21,830 bases of DNA, from contig CABSDO010000024.1 of the NCBI GenBank assembly GCA_902476475.1, forward strand, positions 1 to 21,830, in the 5' to 3' direction. Both the position numbers and the translations under genes were made by a program. This DNA comes from an uncultured Collinsella sp. (GTDB lineage: Bacteria; Actinomycetota; Coriobacteriia; Coriobacteriales; Coriobacteriaceae). The notes under the pieces are model-generated. The model was not told where the DNA came from. It saw nothing but the letters and a program-made list of their open reading frames with translations, and did no database searches. Below are positions 1 to 7,177 of the stretch, one piece after another (the first letter of the stretch is position 1; each line of letters begins with the position of its first letter).

Positions 1-46
1 GGGGCCGGCCTCGACGAAGCGCGAGGCCGGCCCCCTTTGCCGTTTT
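1..46 (+). terminator. GC-rich hairpin, probable terminator of a gene left of the window
   Basis: A perfect 13-bp stem is formed by 1-13 and 22-34, with an 8-nt loop. The stem may extend beyond the window edge. A TTTT run follows only about 8 nt after the stem, so the U-tract is not ideal. The upstream gene is outside the window. The call rests on hairpin strength and position before a new transcription unit. Confidence 0.5.
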
Positions 47-47
47 A

Positions 48-112
48 CCTGATAAAACCGACCAAAATAAACCTGTCCCCTTTTGGCAGGTCACTTTTCC
101 CGCCTGCCAAAG
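48..112. repeat. GGGACA-core hairpin element
   Basis: The segment CCAAAATAAACCTGTC (54-69) is identical to 16 bases in the hairpin behind purF (18222-18237). Two alternative foldings are visible: GACC...GGTC around the core, and TTTGGCAGG pairing with CCTGCCAAA further right. It belongs to the dispersed family described in the findings. No gene lies in it. Confidence 0.5.
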
Positions 113-140
113 ATACACGTAAGCGACATTGCCATGAGGG

Positions 141-146
141 TATAAT
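141..146 (+). promoter_or_regulatory. Candidate -10 box for nfnAB
   Basis: A perfect TATAAT lies about 105 nt before the nfnA start. No good -35 hexamer is visible 16-18 nt upstream, so the promoter is only tentative. It would give a leader of roughly 100 nt. Confidence 0.4.
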
Positions 147-251
147 TTGCACCGTATGTCTGCACATCGCCTGTGCGCGTACGGTTTTATTCGGGCTACC
201 GTCCATTTCCGTGGAGGCACGGTTCGGCAGCCCTAACAAGAGAGGGGTTCT

Positions 252-1091
252 ATGTATAAGATCCTGGAGAAGACGCAGTTCTCGGAGAAGGTGTTCAAGT
301 TCCGCATCGAGGCGCCTGCAATCGCCAAGCATGCGCACGCTGGACAGTTCCTCATGGTCCGCGCCAACGAGACGGGCGAGCGCGTCCCGTTTACCCTGGC
401 CGGCTGGAACGGTGACGAGGGCTGGGTCGAGTTCATCTTCATGGTGATCGGCAAGACCACCGAAATGCTGTCCACCTACGAGGCCGGCGAGTCGCTGCGC
501 GACGTCGTGGGCCCGCTGGGCGTTCCCACCGAGATGGCCGAGGGCCCCTGCGCCGTCATTGGCGGCGGCGTCGGCCTGGCAATTGCCTTCCCGGTCGCCA
601 AGCACCTGGTCGAGACCGGCCACGAGGTGCACGCCATCATGGGTGCCCGCACCAAGGACCTCCTGCTCATGGAGGACCAGTTCCGCGAGCTCCTCGACGA
701 GGACCACATCCACATCACTACCGATGACGGTTCCTACGGCGAGCAGGGCGTTGTCACCGCTCCGCTGGAGCGCCTGCTGCAGGACAAGGCCGTGAGCCAG
801 GTCTTCTGCGTCGGCCCCGTTCCGATGATGAAGTTCTCGACCCTCACCGCCCAGAAGTACGACACCCCCATCACCGCGTCGCTCAACCCCATCATGGTTG
901 ACGGCACCGGCATGTGCGGCTGCTGCCGCGTCGAAGTGGGCGGCGTGACCAAGTTCGCTTGCGTCGACGGCCCCGACTTCGATGCCACCCTGGTTGACTG
1001 GGATGACCTTCGTGCCCGCCAGGCCGCTTACCGTTCCGAAGAGGGCGAGTCCCTCAAGGCCTATGAGGAAAAGAGCTGCGCATGCCACTAG
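252..1091 (+). CDS. nfnA: NADH-dependent ferredoxin:NADP+ oxidoreductase, FAD/[2Fe-2S] small subunit (NfnA-like)
   Basis: This is the small subunit of the cytoplasmic electron-bifurcating Nfn complex, which couples NADH and reduced ferredoxin to NADP+ reduction. The same fold is annotated as sulfide/dihydroorotate dehydrogenase-type FAD/NAD-binding protein. The 279-aa protein has a ferredoxin-reductase FAD domain with RVPFTLAGW (44-52), a nucleotide-binding GGGVGLA (104-110) and CVGPVPMM (186-193). A C-terminal [2Fe-2S] motif is D217-GTGMCGCC with C222, C224 or C225, and C237; an Asp plus three Cys as ligands is known for Nfn. The start is supported by AGAGGGG about 7 nt upstream. It overlaps the large-subunit gene by 10 bp, which indicates translational coupling. 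The NfnA call rests mainly on this pairing; alone it could be a pyrK-type protein. Confidence 0.9.
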   Translation: MYKILEKTQFSEKVFKFRIEAPAIAKHAHAGQFLMVRANETGERVPFTLAGWNGDEGWVEFIFMVIGKTTEMLSTYEAGESLRDVVGPLGVPTEMAEGPCAVIGGGVGLAIAFPVAKHLVETGHEVHAIMGARTKDLLLMEDQFRELLDEDHIHITTDDGSYGEQGVVTAPLERLLQDKAVSQVFCVGPVPMMKFSTLTAQKYDTPITASLNPIMVDGTGMCGCCRVEVGGVTKFACVDGPDFDATLVDWDDLRARQAAYRSEEGESLKAYEEKSCACH

Positions 1092-2491
1092 TTAACGGTC
1101 GTTTCGTTGCCGATATGAAGTCGCCCCGCACCCCCGATAACGAGGAGCCGGCTGCCGAGCGCGCCTGCGACTTCCGCCCCGTCGACAAGGGCTTCACCGA
1201 GGAGATGGCGCTGGCCGAGGCTGAGCGCTGCCTCAGCTGCAAGAAGCCGTTCTGTGTTGAGGGCTGCCCCGTCAACATCAACATTCCCCGCTTTATCGAG
1301 CAGATCCGCGCGAAAGACTTCGGCGGCGCGCTCGATACCATCCGCGAGGACTCCATGCTTCCCGCTATCTGCGGCCGCGTCTGCCCGCAGGAGAACCAGT
1401 GCGAGGGCAAGTGCATCCGTGGTAAGAAGTCCGAGCCCGTGGCCATCGGCCAGCTCGAGCGCTTCCTGGGTGACCGCCCCGAGCTCGCCTCCACGCCCAA
1501 GATGGCCCCCAAGAACGGCAAGAAGGTCGCCGTCGTCGGCTCCGGCCCGTCCGGCATCACCTGCGCCGGCGAGCTCGCCCGTAACGGTTTTGACGTCACC
1601 GTCTTCGAGGCATTCTTCACCGGCGGCGGCGTGCTGGTCTACGGCATCCCCGAGTTCCGTCTGCCCAAGGCAGTCGTCAAGCGCGAGATTGACGGCCTGG
1701 AGGACATGGGCGTCAAGTTTGAGTACAACTCCGTCGTGGGCAACATGGCCACGGCCGAGGAGCTGTTCGAGCAGGGCTTCGACGCCATCTACGTGGCGAC
1801 CGGCGCTGGCCTGCCCAAGTTCCTCAACGTCCCCGGCGAGAACCTGCCCAACGTCTTCTTCGCGAACGAGTACCTCACCCGCGTGAACCTGATGAAGGCC
1901 AACAAGTTCCCCGAGTACGACACCCCCACCAAGCACGGCAAGAACGTCGTCGTCTTTGGTGGCGGCAACGTGGCTATGGACGCCGTCCGCACCGCCAAGC
2001 GTCTGGGCGCCGAGCACGCCATCATCGCCTACCGTCGTACCGAGGACGAGATGCCCTGCCGTCGCGCCGAGCTGCACCATGCCAAGGCCGAGGGCGTCGA
2101 GGTTCTGCCGCTCGTCTCCCCGCTCGAGTTTGTCGCTGGCGAGGACGGCTCCGTGTGTGCCGTCAAGGTCCAGAAGATGGAGCTCGGCGAGCCCGACGAG
2201 TCCGGCCGTCGTCGCCCGGTGCCCATCGAGGGCGCCATCGAGGAGATCCCCTGCGACGTCGCGATCTCGGCTATCGGCACCAACGCCAACCCCTTCGCAA
2301 AGAAGATCGGCGGCAAGATGGAGCTCAACAAGTGGGGCTACATCGTTGCCGACGAGGAGACCGGCCAGACCACCGATCCCCGTATCTGGGCCGGCGGCGA
2401 CATCGTCACCGGTGCCGCTACGGTCATTCTGGCGATGGGCGCCGGCAAGAAGGCCGCCGCTTCCATCACCAAGAGCCTGCTGGGCGAGTAA
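1082..2491 (+). CDS. nfnB: NADPH-dependent glutamate synthase-like large subunit (NfnB/GltA family)
   Basis: This 469-aa flavoprotein of the glutamate-synthase beta-subunit family acts with NfnA as the site of flavin-based electron bifurcation and NADP(H) exchange. The N-terminal domain carries two [4Fe-4S] cysteine groups: C50, C53, C58, C62 and C97, C101, C107, C111. An FAD Rossmann motif VVGSGPSG lies at 151-158 and an NADPH-binding GGGNVAMD at 293-300. A final FAD-contact segment beginning GDIVTGAATV follows at 439. Length is typical for the family. The start overlaps the end of nfnA, and a strong terminator follows 29 nt after the stop, so the two genes form a complete operon. No glutamate-synthase alpha subunit is adjacent, which favours Nfn over a true GOGAT small subunit. 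Confidence 0.9.
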   Translation: MPLVNGRFVADMKSPRTPDNEEPAAERACDFRPVDKGFTEEMALAEAERCLSCKKPFCVEGCPVNINIPRFIEQIRAKDFGGALDTIREDSMLPAICGRVCPQENQCEGKCIRGKKSEPVAIGQLERFLGDRPELASTPKMAPKNGKKVAVVGSGPSGITCAGELARNGFDVTVFEAFFTGGGVLVYGIPEFRLPKAVVKREIDGLEDMGVKFEYNSVVGNMATAEELFEQGFDAIYVATGAGLPKFLNVPGENLPNVFFANEYLTRVNLMKANKFPEYDTPTKHGKNVVVFGGGNVAMDAVRTAKRLGAEHAIIAYRRTEDEMPCRRAELHHAKAEGVEVLPLVSPLEFVAGEDGSVCAVKVQKMELGEPDESGRRRPVPIEGAIEEIPCDVAISAIGTNANPFAKKIGGKMELNKWGYIVADEETGQTTDPRIWAGGDIVTGAATVILAMGAGKKAAASITKSLLGE

Positions 2492-2519
2492 TCACCTACA
2501 GCACTAGCCACCAAACGGC

Positions 2520-2558
2520 AAAGTCCCCGTCGAGCACACGCCCGGCGGGGACTTTTTC
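2520..2558 (+). terminator. Intrinsic terminator of nfnAB
   Basis: AAGTCCCCG (2521-2529) pairs with CGGGGACTT (2546-2554) and the stem runs into TTTTT. It lies 29 nt behind the nfnB stop. The stem carries the same GTCCC/GGGAC core as the dispersed hairpins. Confidence 0.85.
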
Positions 2559-2573
2559 TATGCCGACCGCCCC

Positions 2574-2608
2574 ACCACCACAAAGGTGCCTGTCCCCTTT
2601 GTGGTGGT
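2574..2608. repeat. GGGACA-core hairpin behind the kinase-like gene
   Basis: A perfect 13-bp stem: ACCACCACAAAGG (2574-2586) with its complement at 2596-2608, and a 9-nt loop containing the TGTCC core. It starts 10 nt after the stop of the minus-strand kinase-like gene and lies between convergent genes. It may end or protect transcripts from either side; only TTTT follows on the plus strand. Confidence 0.6.
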
Positions 2609-2617
2609 TTTGGTCGC

Positions 2618-3241
2618 TTAGCCTTCGAGTTGCGCTACTTTATAGCGGTAGGCCGCGGCGATAACGTCTTTGCAGCCCTCGCGGCCCAGCTTGGCGCGGT
2701 TGACGACGATGTCCTTGCCGCTCGTCATCTTCCACTTTCCGGCGCTGTAGCGCTTATAGAACGCCTCGCGCGCCTTCTGCTGCTGCTTGACCAGCTTGGC
2801 GCCCTTCTTTTTGTTAAGGCCGCGCTTCTTGCGCACGATCTCGACGCGGTCCTCAAAGGGAGCGGTCACCAACACGGCAATGTGGTTGGGGTTGTTGCGC
2901 AGCAGGTAATCGGACAGGCGGCCTTCGATAATGCAACTCTCGGTCTCGCCCAGATCCAAAATCACCTGGCTCATCTTTTGGAACAACTTATCCGAGTACG
3001 AACGCGCATCGTAGCGGTCGGGCAGAAACGCCATGTTCTCCACGGCTAGGCGCTCGTCGTAGGCGGCCATCTTATCGAGCGACTCACCCGCACGCAGCGA
3101 CGCACGCACCAGCAGCTCGTTATCGTACAGTGGAATCCCCAACTCGTCGGCAAGCATGCGACCAATCTCGTGGCCCTCGGCGCCAAAGTCGCGCGCGATG
3201 GTAATGACCACAGGATTCTTCTTATTCTCCAGATCGCTCAT
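2618..3241 (-). CDS. Cytidylate kinase-like family protein
   Basis: A 207-aa P-loop protein resembling the cytidylate-kinase-like family (Cytidylate_kin2), whose substrate is generally unproven. After the first strand VVITIARDFG it has GAEGHEIG (20-27), a variant phosphate-binding loop, then YDNELL (39-44) in the NMP-binding region. The C-terminal half is rich in Lys and Arg. The start at 3241 is preferred because GAGAAAGGAAT precedes it at proper spacing. A longer reading to 3286 would run through the hairpin at 3258-3288 and lacks a better ribosome site. The gene follows the amino-acid transporter genes on the same strand after a 48-nt gap, so it may be read from the same transcript past the hairpin. 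No functional link to transport is evident. Confidence 0.8.
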   Translation of the reverse strand: MSDLENKKNPVVITIARDFGAEGHEIGRMLADELGIPLYDNELLVRASLRAGESLDKMAAYDERLAVENMAFLPDRYDARSYSDKLFQKMSQVILDLGETESCIIEGRLSDYLLRNNPNHIAVLVTAPFEDRVEIVRKKRGLNKKKGAKLVKQQQKAREAFYKRYSAGKWKMTSGKDIVVNRAKLGREGCKDVIAAAYRYKVAQLEG

Positions 3242-3257
3242 CGCGATTCCTTTCTCT

Positions 3258-3288
3258 ATGTGACAAAGGGGCTGTCCCTTTGCCACAT
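3258..3288 (-). repeat. GGGACA-core hairpin behind the permease gene
   Basis: ATGTGACAAAGGG (3258-3270) pairs with CCCTTTGCCACAT (3276-3288). The single mismatch is a G-U wobble in minus-strand RNA. It begins 1 nt beyond the permease stop codon and ends upstream of the kinase-like gene's ribosome site. It could partly terminate transcription or separate the two messages. Confidence 0.6.
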
Positions 3289-3289
3289 T

Positions 3290-3928
3290 CTACGCTGCCA
3301 CCATTCGCCTCTGATACGCTCTCACCAGCAGCGAGATACCAAAGTTGAGCACAAAGTACATCGCAAACACCAGGCCGTAGAGCATAAGCACCTGCGACAG
3401 GTCGATCGCGTGGGCCATCACGACGTTTGCCGTGTACATGAGCTCGGCCACGTTAATGCCCGAAAGATACGAGCTGTCCTTGATGACGGTCGTGCACTGG
3501 CTAAACAGCGCCGGAATGATCGTCTTAAACGTCTGAGGCAGAATGATGTAGCGCATGGTGGCAAAGAAGCCGAAACCCTGGCTCTGCGCTGCCTCAAACT
3601 GGCCGCGCGGAATCGAGTTGAGGCCGCCGCGCACAATCTCGGCCATAACGGCGCTGGTAAACAGCGTAAAGGCGATGGTCGAAATCACAATGTCCAAGCC
3701 CTGCACCGTAAAGTAGATAAACAGGATCCACAGCAGGTTTGGCGTGCAACGGAACAGCTCAATATAGGCGCTCACCAAAATACGGAACGGGCGGGGCGCA
3801 TAGCTTTTAACGAGCGCCAGCACCGTGCCAAAGATGAGCGAGAAAAAGATCGACAGCGCCGAGATCTCTATGGTCTTAACAAAGCCGCCCCAAATGTAGA
3901 GCAGGTTGGTCGCGTTGAAGATTTCCAT
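3290..3928 (-). CDS. Amino-acid ABC transporter permease (His/Glu/Gln/Asp family)
   Basis: A 212-aa inner-membrane subunit of a polar amino-acid importer (HisM/GlnP type). The first membrane helices lie near residues 12-40, followed by further hydrophobic segments. The conserved loop that docks to the ATPase reads EAAQSQGFGFFATMRYIILP, the EAA motif. Length is normal. It is the second permease in the operon, 3 nt behind the other permease gene, and they probably pair as a heterodimer. A hairpin follows directly after its stop codon. Confidence 0.9.
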   Translation of the reverse strand: MEIFNATNLLYIWGGFVKTIEISALSIFFSLIFGTVLALVKSYAPRPFRILVSAYIELFRCTPNLLWILFIYFTVQGLDIVISTIAFTLFTSAVMAEIVRGGLNSIPRGQFEAAQSQGFGFFATMRYIILPQTFKTIIPALFSQCTTVIKDSSYLSGINVAELMYTANVVMAHAIDLSQVLMLYGLVFAMYFVLNFGISLLVRAYQRRMVAA

Positions 3929-3931
3929 GCG

Positions 3932-4678
3932 CTAGGCCTCCTCTACGTTGTCGAGCCCCAGCTCGGCCAGGCTCACACCGCGCGGACGCTCCTTTGAGCG
4001 GCGCTCGAGCCACTGCACCAGCATGGCGAGCGGAAAGCAGATGATGAAGTACATAAGGCAGCAGACGATATATCCCTGCAGGTAGCCGTACAGACTCACA
4101 AAGTTGTCAGAACGGTACATAAGGTCGCCGCCGGCCACGAGCGCCAGCACCGACGTGTTCTTGACCAGGTTGAGCGCCTGGTTACACAGCGGCGGCAGAA
4201 TGATCTTGAATGTCTGGGGCAGCACGATGTACCAGTACGCCTGCGCACGGGTGAAGCCCTGGCTCTGGGCCGCCTCCATCTGACCGCGCGGAACCGCCTC
4301 GATACCAGTGCGGATGACCTCCGAAATGTAGGCCGCGTGATACAGGCCCACACCCAAGAAGCCCAGCACGAACGGCGCGATGCGCACCGGCTGGTCGGCA
4401 CCGGTTATGGCCTGCAAAAACTGCGGACCGGCCATGTACATAAAGAGCACCTGCACGGGCAACGGGGTGTTCTGGTAAAACTCCACGTACACGCGGCTTA
4501 TGGCGCGCAGCACGCGCGAGCGAGTGGTAGAGAACACGCCCAGCAGCGTACCCAGCACCAGCGACAGCAGCAGGCCGGCAACGACCACCTGTAGCGTCAC
4601 GCCAAAGCCCTCCCAGAAGGGCCCCATGTTTTGAAATGTCGTCGACCAACGGTCGGCGTCAAATAATCCTTCGAGCAT
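3932..4678 (-). CDS. Amino-acid ABC transporter permease (His/Glu/Gln/Asp family)
   Basis: A 248-aa membrane subunit of the same importer. Its EAA motif is EAAQSQGFTRAQAYWYIVLP, closely matching the partner permease. The start at 4678 (MLEGLFDADRW) is chosen because a GGAAGG site lies about 6 nt upstream. A longer reading to 4711 would overlap the binding-protein gene and has no clear ribosome site. The C-terminus is charged and probably cytoplasmic. It is placed between the binding-protein gene and the second permease. Confidence 0.9.
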   Translation of the reverse strand: MLEGLFDADRWSTTFQNMGPFWEGFGVTLQVVVAGLLLSLVLGTLLGVFSTTRSRVLRAISRVYVEFYQNTPLPVQVLFMYMAGPQFLQAITGADQPVRIAPFVLGFLGVGLYHAAYISEVIRTGIEAVPRGQMEAAQSQGFTRAQAYWYIVLPQTFKIILPPLCNQALNLVKNTSVLALVAGGDLMYRSDNFVSLYGYLQGYIVCCLMYFIICFPLAMLVQWLERRSKERPRGVSLAELGLDNVEEA

Positions 4679-4703
4679 TTGATTCCTTCCCTGGACGATG
4701 CGC

Positions 4704-5582
4704 CTATACAAGACCCCAGGTCTTGACCTCTTGGTCGAGCCAGCCGTCGGCCAGGCGATCGCAAATCACCTGATCGACCACGGCCGAAAGGTCGCAGCCT
4801 TTCTTGGTCGCCACGCCGTAGCCCTGCTCGCCAAACTTGACCTCGGGCTGCAGCAGCTCAACGGTCTCGTTCATGTAACCGGCCAGCGTGGAGCGGTCCA
4901 TGGCAAAGACGTTGATATTGCCGGCATCGAGCGAACTCTTGATGATGGGATAGCCGCTAAAGGCCCTAAACTCGGGCTTACAGCTAAAGCCGTTGTCCTT
5001 GATCATCTGCTCGATCAGACCCTGCGTGGTGGCACCCTGGCTCACACCAATGACCTTGCCGTCCAGGTCCTCAATCGAGGTAAAGCCCGAACGCTTCTTG
5101 ACCATAAGTCCCACGTAGTCGGTGCGGTACGGCGTCGAGAAATCCCAGCTCTTCTTGCGCTCGTCGGTGATGGTGTAGGTCGCCGCGACCACGTCAAGTT
5201 GGCCATTATCGATCAGCGGGCCGCGCGTCTTGGGCGTTACGTCGGTAAACTCGACAAGCTCCTGGGCACGGGCCTCCTTGTAGCTCACGCCAAAGACGGC
5301 AGCGGCGATCTGGTAGCACAAATCGACTTCCATGCCCTCAAAGCGGCCCTTGGCGGTGTCGTAATAACCGTAGCCGGGAACGTCCTTCTTAACGCCGGCA
5401 TTCAGATGGCCGCGCGACTTGATAGCCGCAAGCTTGGACCCCTTGTCGGAGCCCTCGCCGCTGGTGGAGTTGCCGCAACCGGTAAGCGCGGTCCCCGTCA
5501 GCGCGAGCATGCTGGCGCCCGCCAGCTGCAAAAAGTGACGGCGCGACACGGCCGCCCTCGTCATATCCGTCATGTCCATCAC
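4704..5582 (-). CDS. Polar amino-acid ABC transporter substrate-binding lipoprotein with Tat-like signal
   Basis: Extracytoplasmic solute-binding protein of family 3 (GlnH/PEB1-like). The N-terminus has SRRHFLQLAG (13-22), a twin-arginine pattern, then a hydrophobic stretch and a lipobox ending LTGC with C36, so it is likely exported folded and lipid-anchored. Typical family segments follow: FEGMEVDL, DVVAATYTITDERKKSWDFS and GVSQGATTQGLIE. Glu/Gln/Asp is the likely ligand class, but specificity cannot be read from the sequence. The start is uncertain: the first codon is GTG at 5582, with in-frame ATG codons at 5579, 5573 and 5564. The ribosome site is weak, and the upstream ATPase gene ends only 5 nt away, so translation is probably coupled. 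Confidence 0.88.
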   Translation of the reverse strand: MMDMTDMTRAAVSRRHFLQLAGASMLALTGTALTGCGNSTSGEGSDKGSKLAAIKSRGHLNAGVKKDVPGYGYYDTAKGRFEGMEVDLCYQIAAAVFGVSYKEARAQELVEFTDVTPKTRGPLIDNGQLDVVAATYTITDERKKSWDFSTPYRTDYVGLMVKKRSGFTSIEDLDGKVIGVSQGATTQGLIEQMIKDNGFSCKPEFRAFSGYPIIKSSLDAGNINVFAMDRSTLAGYMNETVELLQPEVKFGEQGYGVATKKGCDLSAVVDQVICDRLADGWLDQEVKTWGLV

Positions 5583-5587
5583 CGCGC

Positions 5588-6319
5588 CTAGTGCAGAATC
5601 TTGGACAGGAACTCGCGGCAGCGCGGGTTCTCGGGGTTATCGAAGAAGTGCTCGGGCGTACCCTCCTCCAGAATGCGGCCGTCCTCCATAAAGATGACGC
5701 GGTCGGCCACCTGACGCGCAAAGCCCATCTCGTGCGTCACACAGATCATGGTGATGTCCTCCTGCGCGAGCTCAATCATAACGTCCAGAACTTCCTGAAC
5801 CATCTCGGGGTCGAGCGCCGAGGTCGGCTCGTCAAACAGGATGATGGGCTGCTTGGTGCACAGGGCACGGGCGATGGCGATGCGCTGCTGCTGACCGCCC
5901 GAGAGATTCTGCGGATACTCGCCGGCCTTATGCGCCATGCCGACGCGCTTGAGCGCGGCGATGGCGATCTCGGTCGCCTCCTCCTTGCTCTTCTTTTGCA
6001 GCTTGATGGGCGCAAGCGTCAGGTTGCCGAGCACCGTCATGTTGGGATACAGGTTGAACTGCTGAAACACCATGGAACTATACTTGCGAGCCATCTCCAG
6101 GTGGTTCTTTTTGGTGAGCGGCGTGCCGTCGATGACGACCTCGCCCGACGTGGGCTCCTCCAGATAATCGACGCAACGGATGAGCGTCGACTTACCCGAA
6201 CCGGAAGGCCCGATCATTACGAGCTTCTCGCCGCGCTTGACGGTGAGATTGATATCTTTGAGCACATGCAGGTCGCCAAAGTACTTGTTGAGATGCTTGA
6301 TCTCGATCATGTCTGCCAT
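5588..6319 (-). CDS. glnQ: Amino-acid ABC transporter ATP-binding protein (GlnQ-like)
   Basis: A 243-aa cytoplasmic ATPase that powers the adjacent importer. All core motifs are present: Walker A GPSGSGKS (37-44), Q-loop Q86, signature LSGGQ (139-143), Walker B ILFDE (160-164) with the polar amino-acid subfamily sequence DEPTSALDPE, and the switch His H196 in THEMGFA. The start is supported by GGAAGGGA about 6 nt upstream. It is the first gene of the operon ATPase - binding protein - permease - permease - kinase-like gene. A candidate -10 lies 36-41 nt before it. Confidence 0.93.
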   Translation of the reverse strand: MADMIEIKHLNKYFGDLHVLKDINLTVKRGEKLVMIGPSGSGKSTLIRCVDYLEEPTSGEVVIDGTPLTKKNHLEMARKYSSMVFQQFNLYPNMTVLGNLTLAPIKLQKKSKEEATEIAIAALKRVGMAHKAGEYPQNLSGGQQQRIAIARALCTKQPIILFDEPTSALDPEMVQEVLDVMIELAQEDITMICVTHEMGFARQVADRVIFMEDGRILEEGTPEHFFDNPENPRCREFLSKILH

Positions 6320-6354
6320 GAATGTCCCTTCCCTGCGTTTACACGAGTTGAACT

Positions 6355-6360
6355 ATTGTA
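6355..6360 (-). promoter_or_regulatory. Candidate -10 box for the amino-acid transporter operon
   Basis: The minus strand reads TACAAT, 36-41 nt before the ATPase start codon. The -35 region is weak, so this is tentative. Confidence 0.4.
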
Positions 6361-6424
6361 CGGAAAGAATCACGTTTCCGCAGCCCACACTACATCCCCG
6401 TAAAGAACCCGCAACCTTTAACCC

Positions 6425-6492
6425 ACTCATTGGGGACGGACTTAAATGAGTACCCAATGAGTACCTACTCATTTAAGTCTGTCCCCAATGAG
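6425..6492. repeat. Long inverted repeat with GGGACA core
   Basis: Arms 6426-6452 and 6466-6492 are 27 nt each and differ at one position, which is a G-U wobble in plus-strand RNA. The 13-nt loop contains AATGAGTACC, a partial repeat of the inner arm. TGGGGACGGA and TCTGTCCCC place it in the dispersed hairpin family. It lies between the divergently oriented operon start at 6319 and the end of yqeY. Confidence 0.75.
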
Positions 6493-6536
6493 CGCCGAAA
6501 ATAATACAACCGCCCTTGTTGAGCATAAGTCAGCGA

Positions 6537-6635
6537 AAACCCGTACACGCGAGCAAGGTGACGTGAAATGAAAGGGCGCAGACCTTATGGTCGCGCCCTT
6601 GAAATTGAACGTCAGATTGCCGCGTGTACGGGTTT
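6537..6635. repeat. 99-nt nested inverted repeat / structured element
   Basis: Three nested arm pairs are visible. The outer pair is AAACCCGTACACGCG (6537-6551) with 6621-6635, a perfect 15 bp. The middle pair is TGACGT (6559-6564) with ACGTCA (6609-6614). The inner pair is AAGGGCGC plus GACC (6572-6584, one bulged A) with GGTC plus GCGCCCTT (6589-6600), closing a TTAT loop. It could be a palindromic mobile element or a structured RNA. Minus-strand readout ends in GGGTTTTC, weakly terminator-like. Confidence 0.6.
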
Positions 6636-6648
6636 GCAGCGTCGAGCC

Positions 6649-6676
6649 GTTACGCGGTTTGGTAAAACCGCGTAAC
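6649..6676 (-). terminator. Hairpin directly behind yqeY
   Basis: GTTACGCGGTTT (6649-6660) pairs perfectly over 12 bp with AAACCGCGTAAC (6665-6676), with a 4-nt loop. It begins 3 nt after the yqeY stop. No T-run follows on the minus strand, so it may be a stabilising 3' hairpin or imperfect terminator. Confidence 0.5.
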
Positions 6677-6679
6677 AAA

Positions 6680-7123
6680 TTACGCAAGCTTTGCGCCAAC
6701 AATCTTGGCAGCCGCAGGCTTATCGAAGTTGCCACCGGTGGCCTTGCCGAGTGCACCCATGACCTGGCCCATCTGCTTCTTAGAGGTCGCACCCAGCTCG
6801 GCGATAACCTGCTCGATCAGAGCCTCGAGCTCCTCGCCCGAAACCTGCGCGGGCAGCAGGCTCTCCAGAATCTTGACCTGCTCGGTCAGGTTGTCGGTAC
6901 GCTCCTGGTCGGTGCCGGCCTTGATGGACATCTCCAGCGTCTCGCTCGTCTGCTTGATCAGACGCTTGATCATGCTGTTGACGTCTTCCTCGGTCACATC
7001 GCGGCGCTCATTGACCTCGATATTCTTCACCTCGGCCTTGACCTGGCGAATGATGGACAGGCGAACCTTGTCCTTGGCCTTCATGGCCGCGATCATTTCC
7101 TTCTGCAGCTCTTCGTTGGTCAT
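6680..7123 (-). CDS. yqeY: GatB/YqeY domain-containing protein
   Basis: A 147-aa cytoplasmic YqeY-family protein. It is almost entirely helical and shows the family pattern: N-terminal AMKAKDKVRLSIIRQVKAEV, then ERRDVTEEDV and a C-terminal QMGQVMGALG. The domain matches the tail of GatB, the amidotransferase subunit, so a tRNA-related role is usually proposed but is not proven. The start is set at the ATG at 7123, since AGAGAGGA lies 7 nt before it. A TTG two codons upstream is too close to that site. It follows the foldase gene after 54 nt, with a GC hairpin between, and may be cotranscribed with it. Confidence 0.88.
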   Translation of the reverse strand: MTNEELQKEMIAAMKAKDKVRLSIIRQVKAEVKNIEVNERRDVTEEDVNSMIKRLIKQTSETLEMSIKAGTDQERTDNLTEQVKILESLLPAQVSGEELEALIEQVIAELGATSKKQMGQVMGALGKATGGNFDKPAAAKIVGAKLA

Positions 7124-7177
7124 CTGCAAATCCTCTCTAATAGCGTGGGCGGCACCCGCGCGAGCACCGCCCCATGA

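Noticed and set aside
45..2080. Long minus-strand frames opposite nfnA and nfnB
   Set aside because: Low-complexity Ala/Gly/Leu/Val-rich antisense frames with no motifs; the plus-strand genes carry the cofactor motifs.
2618..3286. Longer version of the kinase-like protein starting at 3286
   Set aside because: It would include the hairpin at 3258-3288 and lacks the clear ribosome site found before 3241.
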